Assembly (NCBI GenBank): GCA_945643635.1
Contig: CALZFC010000041.1
Location: 247,501 to 311,500, forward strand
DNA: 64,000 nt
Direction: 5' to 3'
Source of the DNA: Allodiplogaster sudhausi
Lineage: Eukaryota > Nematoda > Chromadorea > Rhabditida > Diplogasteridae
A program made the position numbers and the translations under genes. The notes beneath the pieces were generated by a model that saw nothing but the letters and a program-made list of their open reading frames with translations, ran no database searches and was not told the DNA's origin. Shown in pieces: positions 56,561 to 64,000 of the stretch (position 1 is the first letter of the stretch; every line of letters starts with the position of its first letter).

Positions 56561-57486
56561 TATTTTATTATAAGAAAAGAATATTGCCTAGATGGTGGAC
56601 AACAGAGAGTTATGCGAGTTCAAGAGAATGGATAAGTGTTTAAGATATAAGAGAGAAAGAGAACTAGAGGTAGGGAGTAGAGATATAGAGAGCGAGAGAG
56701 AGAGAAAGAGGCGAAGAAATAGAAGACAGAAAAGATGATTGAGAATGGAGAAGAGGGAGAAAGAAAGAGAGAGGGAGAGAGATGACTCCTCATATGGTCT
56801 CCCTCTTCAATAGGGCAAATATGCACGTGCTTGGCAGAGCGGTAGAGGGTGGGTGTGTTCCTCGCAAAGGCTAGCTTCGGTGTCAGTCGTTGCCGCGAAT
56901 GCTAGCCGAATTCGATATTCGTGAGGGATTCATCGATTTTTTCACCAACACAGAAATAACAATATCGATTTATAATGATTTCATAGGAGACGGACAGAAC
57001 ACTTCAACTGGGAGAAGGCCTCATGTTGGGCAGGAACGAGCTTCATCAGTGGGAGCTGCAGTTGCACGCAAGAAAAAATACCATAAAAACGACGGTTGCG
57101 GCTACGGTATTTACCTTCGAAATGGGCTTCGTGTTCGGCTTGGAAGTGCTCTTGTTTGTTGCGATTTCTAGATCTTCATTGGCGTGTTTGTGAAATGAAG
57201 TTCACCAATAAGTTTGCGAACAAAAGCTCAATGCTATAAAAGACGTCAATGTAGTGGTTTAGAGACGGAGATGATGTTGGATATTGCTCTCATAATATAA
57301 GCGCGCGAACGTTCGCCATGGATCTCGGTTTATGTATGTATGTCTCCATCTTCTCTTGAATGAATATGGTGAAAATCATTAAAACAAATTCGAAGATATC
57401 TGCAACGTTCACCGGATTAAGTTATTGTCTTAACAGTTACAGAACTTTTCTCATTAACGGACATGTCTATAAAATGAGTAGATATG

Positions 57487-58036
57487 TTATATGCAAAAAG
57501 TAGAATAATTATTGATGTAAAGGCAACGACTAACCAGATGAATGTAAATCCTAGTGCCTTCTGACAAGTTGTATATTATATACATCGCATAGTGTTCCGC
57601 GTCTATGGCGAAAGGCTGAAATAACATTGAAATCATAACGACAAAGAAAAGAGGATATTCTTTTAGCAAGTCCATAGATAACTTTATTTTCGCAAAAAAA
57701 GTAAAGAAGATAGAAATGTATTGGCATCAAAAAAGAGCCATTCATGCATTCATAGAGAAAAGAAATTGTACGTATATAAATTCGATGGTATCTGGGAAGC
57801 CATTCAAGTGTGGTCAAGAGAAAGACGGAAAGAATAATCCGAGTGTCAGAGACTTCAGTTACCTCAACCCGGGTGTATTTTATAATCCTTTCAAACACAA
57901 CGAATTGCTCATGTCTATTTAATCTAATTTGAGATGATTTTTTCCCTCTTCTTCGTTTTCTCACTATATTTTCGACTAAAATGGCTGCTTCATCTCCGTC
58001 TGTCTTTATCATCCCTCGGGGTGGCAAGACAGACAC
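57487..58036 (-). pseudogene. FAIDA-family unit 6 (minus strand)
   Basis: 58006-57820 encodes GMIKTDGDEAAILVEN and RIILSVFLL, homologous to unit 2 block 1. After TGTTATTTCAG (57625) the terminal exon reads PFAIDAEHYAMYIIYNLSE before a GTTAGTCG donor. One long frame crosses the locus, but it reads through the likely intron in a different phase. Confidence 0.45.
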
Positions 58037-58189
58037 TCCGCAAAACCGAAATAATAGCCGATTTACTGGCTAGTTTGTGGGTCGTGTTTGAGATCCCAGA
58101 TTGCAGAGATCGAGAGAGAGAGAGCGAGAGAGGAGGGATAGAGAGCAGAGAGAGAAAAAACACGCAAAGAGAATGTCGGGTTGGCCGGC

Positions 58190-58487
58190 AAAGTTCGGTT
58201 TCGTGATACACTCTCAACGAACTTCGCTTCCACTTCAAGGAACCAAGCATGCGAATCAATTGCACTGGAGCTGCCGAGTTTATACTCACCATCAGCGGCG
58301 AATTAGTAAATTTTGCCAAGTTCGCGAATTCAAGTCTCTCTTGCTTTACTTCTTTCTCTATCGTCGTGAGCTCCAGATAATTGGTCTCTAATTGAGTAGT
58401 GAGGGCATAGGATTCGGATTCGGTCGAGGTCAAGCATCTCAGTGTTCGATTAGAATCTTCAGTGTCCAAGTACTTCCCTCTCACCAC
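58190..58487 (-). CDS. Unrecognised helical ORF segment
   Basis: The first ~100 residues of a minus-strand frame look protein-like: LTTQLETNYLELTTIEKEVK, RLEFANLAKFTN, then a basic stretch. Beyond 58190 the frame enters a GA/CT microsatellite and is not credible. It might be a Gag-like or host coiled-coil fragment. Confidence 0.3.
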
Positions 58488-58639
58488 TCGGCTGCTCTCA
58501 TAGACAGGGCCAACTTTGCCAATTCTATGGATGCCACTTTTTCGTTGTGCATATATCAGGTCATCTGCCTAACATCTAATAATGTTTGGTTAGCCATAGT
58601 TTCTTACTTTCTTGAACACCGCTGTTTTACTAAAAAAAA

Positions 58640-59230
58640 AGTTTGAGCAACGAGAAGCAAAGGGTAGGAAGAAGAGACAGTCTCTGCACCTTAGCATCCC
58701 ATTTGTGGGCAAGATTTTCAATGTGATGGAAATCGAGATATTCGACGGAATGAAGTCGGGGCAATGCGGACAATGACTGCTGTTTGTTCGGCGGGTAGTT
58801 GCGATGATGTAGAGGGCGACAAGTTTCTTCGACTGGCCCACGACGTACGAACTCGTTGAGGCTTCCCAGTCACCTCGCATACGGAACGAGAGCATCCTGC
58901 CCACTACAACGACACGAAGTACGCCCCCGCCACATTCGCTGATGGAATGGATCCAGTAGTGGACCCCAGTGTGGTTGGTTCTACCCTTACCAAGATATTT
59001 ATCTAGCAATTTCCCCTTTTTATCTAATTTATATTTGTCACTGTGTTATTGATGCTTGACATGTATAAAGCGTGTTATATATCCAAAAAAATAAATCTTA
59101 TAAATCAATAAAATCATTTGGGCTCAAGGAGTAATGTGCCGTCCCATTGTTGCACCCTTCTCCATGCTTATTCAGCTATTCACACCATTTATTGATGCAT
59201 GAATAAAAACTCTCGTCCTACAGAATATTT
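58640..59230. other. Possible gene tail, unassigned
   Basis: 58680-59010 contains short coding-like frames on the plus strand (FNVMEIEIFDGMKSGQCGQ; HYNDTKYAPATFADGMD), but stops separate them and no clean introns are seen. AATAAA signals occur at about 59089. No firm call. Confidence 0.2.
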
Positions 59231-59319
59231 GGTTTCCCCGGAATTAGAAGGTATAATTATTCGAGTGGAGTACGCGAAGAACGCATCCTTTATGATCCCC
59301 CGGAAAGCATGAGAAACAA

Positions 59320-59607
59320 GTGGTAAATTTAGTCTTATTTATTTTTCTGCCTCATCTCATCGACCTGGTCGAATACATCCACGACAAGGAACTGGAGTCG
59401 TTTCTTCAACTGGAAGGAGCACGCAAAGACCCTTCCGCGCTTGACCGCTGGATGTCCAAGCACACTCGCGAGCAACGCAGTGCTGCTCCGGCCAGAATGG
59501 ACAGCCTGAAGGACCGAATGAGTACCAGCGTCCCCATCCGCAAATATGAGATTCTCGCGGATCTGGACGAGATGGGCAAGAAGCACACCACTGGCAAGGA
59601 TCACTAA
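59320..59607 (+). CDS. C-terminal exon of an unrecognised protein (partial)
   Basis: An open frame reads LPHLIDLVEYIHDKELESFL, then a charged helix (DRWMSKHTREQRSAAPARMD) and ends KYEILADLDEMGKKHTTGKD and a stop at 59607. The composition is strongly protein-like, and an AATAAA follows at about 59680. An upstream exon-like segment after CCTACAG (59232-59320; RRYNYSSGVREERILYDPP) overlaps it in another frame, so the true junction is unresolved. Confidence 0.45.
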   Translation: MVNLVLFIFLPHLIDLVEYIHDKELESFLQLEGARKDPSALDRWMSKHTREQRSAAPARMDSLKDRMSTSVPIRKYEILADLDEMGKKHTTGKDH

Positions 59608-60213
59608 CTGTATTTCATTTGCAATGCTCTGTGTTTTCTATTAATATGTATTCGGTTGTGCAAGTTTAATGAATAATAATAAATCTTTCCACAATCGGGA
59701 CGGGACTTATTAAACATATAGCTACATATTTTCCTCGTCGGCAAATCGGCAACAACGATCCTCCCCTTTTCCAAATCGGCAACAACGCCTCCCCCCGAAA
59801 TTTGACCTAGATATTTTTTTCGCGGCAACAACGACTCGCAGCCAATTAGATTTGCACTGATTCCGCCAAAATAAATCGTCACTATAATCTTGAATCGAGA
59901 GTTATGTACGTATTGTAGTTAAGGGCGATAAACTTCATAAAAATAGTTCCGACAAGGATTGAGAAGCGAATAAATGTCAATCTTACATCGAGAGCCGTGT
60001 ACATAACGTACTAAAGTAAATGTAAGAATGAAATCGAATGTAAGAATGAACTGCGTAAAAATAGTGAAGTTCATAAAGGTATATACTGAAACGACAGGCT
60101 GTAATATATGGAAAATCTCATGAACATTAATAAGATATCTAGATTGATGATATAGATATGTAGATAGATATCAGAATAGATTAATAATCGTTGAGCGCGT
60201 AATTGTGGTTGTC
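59608..60213. other. Intergenic; retroelement terminal-type sequence
   Basis: 59885-60130 shares phrases with 63740-63980 (GTCAATCTTA, GAGAGCCGTGT, AATCGAATG-like, TCTCATGA), suggesting two related LTR or untranslated segments of the BEL/Pao-like element whose Gag follows. No exon is seen. Confidence 0.35.
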
Positions 60214-60835
60214 CTACCCACATTTATAGCAGAACGCTTTCTTCCTGTATTCTCCACCGTGCTCGTTGAGACAGATGAAGCAGATGTTCATCTCCACCGC
60301 TTGATCGTAGCGTTCGTCCGCGGTGGAGAAGACTCTGCACGAGTTAGATGCGTGGCCTGTGCTTCCGCAGAAGGCACAGTATGCCTTCCTCTGAGCACTG
60401 GCCCGGGCGCGCGCCGCCTCGTATCTGCTCAGGCGCTGGTCCTCTACCTGCGGCCCTTGCCGATGTGTGGAGGTCGGTGGGCGGCGGGCTACCGTCTCTT
60501 CCACTGAACCAATGTGAACATTTGACGATGGCCAACTCTCTCGATCTTGTGATGCTACGCGGTTGCAAACACTACCAGCTATCAACGAAGAGGAAGAAAA
60601 AGTGAGGCTAACCGAAATGGAGTTGAGATCCTTTCCAAACGCGATAAAGTCCTGAACCGCATCATCACTTCATTTTGCAGTTCATTAGCATGGCTAATTG
60701 TGAGAGAGAGAAAAAAGAGAGAGAGAGAGAGAGAGAAGAACAAGAAGAAGGAACGGGAGCGGAGAAAAAGAGGGAGAGAGAGAGAGAGACAGAAGCTAGA
60801 CAGATCCCTATTTCCTTTTCCCTCCTTCTCTTTCT

Positions 60836-60868
<33 letters not shown>

Positions 60869-61220
60869 ACTCTCAATTTCTTTGTTCAGTCCCTCTCCTC
60901 GTCTCCTTCTATCCCTACTTTTCTTTCTTCTCACTATTTCCCCTTTTTGTCTCTCATCTTCAATCTTTCTCCTTCTTTCTCTCACAACTAGCCTCACTGA
61001 TGAACTGCAAAATGAAGTGAAGGGAGTGAATGGCCTGCCATGGCGCAGCCGACGAAGCATCAGCTAGAGCAATAGCAAAGGCATTTCAGTGTTCGTCCTT
61101 CGCACTGCGCGCCTGCTCGCATAGACCGAGCCATACCTTCGTTATCCTTCTCTCGGCATATTCCACGTCAGCAACGAATCTCAGCTCCGTTCTGGTTAGC
61201 CCCCGCTTTCTCTTGATAGA
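60214..61220 (-). pseudogene. BEL/Pao-like Gag fragment with zinc knuckles, interrupted
   Basis: On the minus strand, 61220-61025 encodes a Gag-like helix (RGLTRTELRFVADVEYAERR), with one in-frame stop near 61089, then SSAAPWQAIHSL. After an insertion (60668-61022) it resumes with DFIAFGKDLNS and ends with Cys/His knuckles: CAFCGSTGHASNSC, NICFICLNEHGG and CYKCG. Paired C-x2-C-x4-H-x4-C knuckles before a second Cys cluster are typical of BEL/Pao Gag. No protease, RT or integrase follows, so this is a dead fragment. Confidence 0.7.
60668..61022. mobile_element. ~350-bp palindromic GA/CT MITE inside Gag
   Basis: The ends are inverted copies (CACTTCATTTTGCAGTTCAT near 60667 and its complement near 61000). 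The centre is a GA run meeting a CT run, so the whole element can fold into one hairpin. It splits the Gag frame. Confidence 0.75.
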
Positions 61221-61239
61221 CTGCAATTGAAAAAGGCAC

Positions 61240-61574
61240 TTGAAATTGTAAAAAAAAGTTTTTATTCCTACATTTCTAAAAAAATATTGATTGCTTGCTT
61301 TCAGGAGTGAGTTGTCTTCTCTGCGTTCTCTTCACCGGCATTATCTTATACTCCAAGTACTTTGCATCCCAGGTGCCTTCGCTTCTTGCTTCCATGTCTC
61401 TTTTCTTGTAAAATTTGACCCAATCTTGTGCAGTTTTTAACGAATAAACGCATGTAAAATCTTTTTGCTTCAGCTACATGGATGGCACAGAAAAGAAGCT
61501 GGGAATGTTAATGACATCGCGAGAGAGGGAGAGGAGCACTATGGGGATGTTGTCGGAAGCCCACAACAGAAAGT

Positions 61575-61616
<42 letters not shown>

Positions 61617-61912
61617 TGAAAAGAGCGTGATAGAGAGACTTTCTGGTTTACGGCGAAACAAGCCATTGTGAGATAAGTGCAAAATGAGGTGACAGGCAAG
61701 AGCAGTAGTCACTGTCAAGCTCACATTTTTATGTGCATAGATAAATTTCTAAGCCATAAATGGCATTACTAATGCAAGAGAGAGAATCTTTATCTTATTG
61801 TTAATCCATAAAGTATTAGCGTGGCCAATCTTCCGAGGCGCTCGACTCCTGTCCTCCTAGACAGAGCTCAATATACCCTCGGACACAGATTTAATTGAGT
61901 TAGTTAATTGAG

Positions 61913-61962
<50 letters not shown>

Positions 61963-62250
61963 CATTCGTTCAAATACTAAAATAAATATTGAGCTTTACA
62001 TTCAAACTCAACTTGCGGATTCGCCTGCGAGACAAGATCATGTAGATTTTGTTCATTGTTTATTCATACATCGTTAAAAGATGTGACAACATATTTAAGT
62101 GAAACCGCGTCATGCTATCAGTGCAGACCAGTGAAAAAAGGGCGGGGGGGGGATGGCTTGCAACCCCGAACAACCTAAATCACTCAACCAGAAGTTTTCC
62201 TTGGCAGCGCAGAATGCGATAGGAAGGTATTGAATAATAGTGTTCATAAG
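61240..62250. other. Gene-poor DNA with GA and TA microsatellites
   Basis: A GA run lies at 61570-61620 and a TA run at 61917-61955. One plus-strand frame after TTGCTTCAG (61474; YMDGTEKKLGMLMTSRERE) could be an exon, but it stands alone. Confidence 0.4.
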
Positions 62251-62253
62251 ATC

Positions 62254-62432
62254 CTACGCGCCAGCAGACGTCATAGAGTGGATGACTGAGAAGGCGTCCA
62301 CCAAGTAGACGACTTGAACTCGCTCAGCATAAAGACTCTCAATCAACAAGCTCACTTTCTGCTCACACTCTTCGTAATCAGTGTTACGCTCCGCCTGCTC
62401 TCCTGCCTGAATATAAGTGGGAGAGTCATCGG
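62254..62432 (-). CDS. Possible terminal exon, unrecognised
   Basis: An open frame encodes GTDDSPTYIQAGEQAERNTD, then KVSLLIESLYAERVQVVYLV and ends MTSAGA and a stop at 62254. It is strongly protein-like, but no in-frame upstream exon is found; the frame closes just above 62490. The opposite strand is also open here, so the strand is uncertain. Confidence 0.3.
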
Positions 62433-62711
62433 TGCCCACAAAATAGAGGGGGAAGGAGCAGTCTCAATGACTCGCCTGAAGCACGCCACCATTCGTATGG
62501 CGGGACTGGGATATCCTGTTTGGTAGTTCCACCCTCCTCTCGTCATCACGAGAGGAGATAATCTACACTCTGGAGACGCCGATCGTCTTCTCCCCTGTTC
62601 CCGATTTCCAGGGCAACAACGCCCTGCCACTCAACCGGAGCACTGTGTTGAAGAACCCGCCGACCCTGCCTCCTCCCTCCAGGCTGTGGATGTTTTTTGT
62701 GTGTTTTGTAC

Positions 62712-62843
62712 CGTCAACTGTTGAAACATAATAAATAATTTGTGTCAATTGATATCAAATACAAAGTAAAAGAAGGAAACGGAAAAAAATCGTAATGTAA
62801 GTGGCTATTAAAGGAGATAGGATCATTAGCAGCATCAATTAGT
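62712..62843 (+). repeat. ~120-bp direct repeat, copy 2
   Basis: Second copy of 50207-50325, with an added short AT-rich insertion in the middle. No coding signal. Confidence 0.8.
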
Positions 62844-62859
62844 CATATAATATATATAT

Positions 62860-64000
62860 TTATAATTGCAATTTTATCTTTTCTGCTTTGTAACTAGTCA
62901 GTCGTTCCATATTCCGTATTTCAGGGTGCATCATTTCATCAGAAGATAGGAGAAAATTTTTTTATTTTAGTAGAAATAAACACTGAAATCTTTATCTACT
63001 AATCAAATAAAAAAGATAAAAATTTGTAAATCCACTCAAGGTGCAATAGATAATTGGATAAGACCAACATAAAAGCCGAAAAAATATTTCAGTCAAGAGA
63101 ATGCGCACGGGACGACCGGTTTTCCGTTGGCATGCCCGCTGTTTCTGCTTCTGCTTCTTGTGGCGCTACTTCGGCTGCCGCTTGAGTTCGTTGGTGCCAC
63201 GTCACGCGAATGCGTACTGGGCGACCGCGTGTCGACCAACGCTGCCTCCATTCTCGCTTCTTCGAACCTTCGTCTTGGTATGAGGTGAACACGAGAAGAC
63301 GAGCGACTAAAAAAATTTTAGTTATTAACAAAACGAAAAGAATATATATATACATATATACATATATAAAGAATACTTATATGAAGCGAGGAAATGTACT
63401 GGTTGTTCAAAGCAGAAAACAATGAGGACTGACTGTTCAACTGTCCCGTAAGTTAGCTTACTTGAGCTGTGCCGGTTGTCAGGGTTCTCCAATTAGCCAA
63501 CAAGTAATAAATGACAGCAGCTTTATCGCAAACACATAACAAGCACACAATCAGTCGGGTTCAGTGGATGTAGGTAAAAGGAGCTGCGAGAGATATATGT
63601 AGAAGATAGATGGGAGGAGCGGCGCGGTCGCGCCGCGGTCGCCCGCCCCTCCATGACTCTCAGCACACTCCTGGCGGGGCAAGATGATAGATATATAGAT
63701 GCGTAGATAATTAGGCCCTACTGATTCCGACAATTAAATCGTTAGACTGATAAAAGCATAAAAAGAGTCAATCTTCTTATTGAGAGCCGTGTGCTAACGT
63801 GTGATGATAAATCGAAGTCACAAAATAGGTTTCGACAGAGATTGAGATGACAAGGAAATATAATGGTAAATCGTAGCTATGTACATAATGCAGAACGAAA
63901 ACGAATGCTGCTAAAAAATGGAGAGTCTCAAAAGAGGTACACTTGGAATCTCATGACAAAATCTCAAAACAGTACACTTGGAATCTCACGACAATCAATT
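62860..64000. other. Intergenic; right end resembles 59885-60130
   Basis: No gene is recognised. A GC-rich palindromic motif (GGCGCGGTCGCGCCGCGGTC) lies at 63621-63640. A TA/CA microsatellite lies at 63345-63368. From 63740 onward the sequence is related to the segment before the Gag fragment, possibly another retroelement terminus. Confidence 0.35.

Overview
This window reads as nematode nuclear DNA. The reconstructed genes are split into many small exons. Their introns start with GT and end in TTTCAG or TTTTAG, which is typical of nematodes. There are type-2 cystatin-like genes, a zeste-type Myb/SANT gene, BEL/Pao-like Gag remains, long CT/GA microsatellites and many foldback transposable elements. 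No bacterial-style operon or long intronless gene cluster is present. The phylum assignment is an inference from these features; I cannot name a genus.

Layout. (1) 1.6-14.0 kb: two head-to-head copies (ZFa on -, ZFb on +) of a zinc-finger gene, separated by a 280-bp shared promoter. (2) 14-21 kb: retroelement-like ORFs, a 1.56-kb perfect-style foldback element, simple repeats and a dispersed repeat. (3) 21.1-21.7 kb: a compact four-exon gene for an RGG/poly-proline protein. (4) 22.7-40.4 kb: a giant inverted duplication. Each arm carries a cystatin copy followed by another zinc-finger copy; ZFc (+) and ZFd (-) are tail-to-tail. (5) 41.3-45.4 kb: two more cystatin copies, both broken by the same GC-rich foldback element, with a relic of a fifth zinc-finger gene between them. 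(6) 45.8-50.0 kb: a Myb/SANT-like gene followed by a 3.3-kb nested palindrome. (7) 50.6-58.0 kb: a decayed cluster of an unrecognised gene family, with units on both strands. (8) 58-64 kb: unassigned exons, a BEL/Pao Gag fragment and related terminal sequences.

The main system is the zinc-finger family. I reconstructed four complete 15- or 16-exon coding frames by matching splice sites and reading phases across the copies (ZFa 565 aa, ZFb 478 aa, ZFc 554 aa, ZFd 547 aa). Each has an N-terminal tandem repeat of an unrecognised ~45-aa domain, an acidic linker with an SRKRKN basic patch, and one or two copies of a module made of two C2H2 fingers plus a W...RCFP domain. Two lineage-specific inverted pairs, exon losses and a chimeric copy (ZFb) point to active gene conversion between palindrome arms. 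The linked cystatin copies, by contrast, are all damaged. Function is not proven. A resemblance to the clustered nematode HIM-8/ZIM chromosome-pairing zinc-finger proteins is offered only as a hypothesis.
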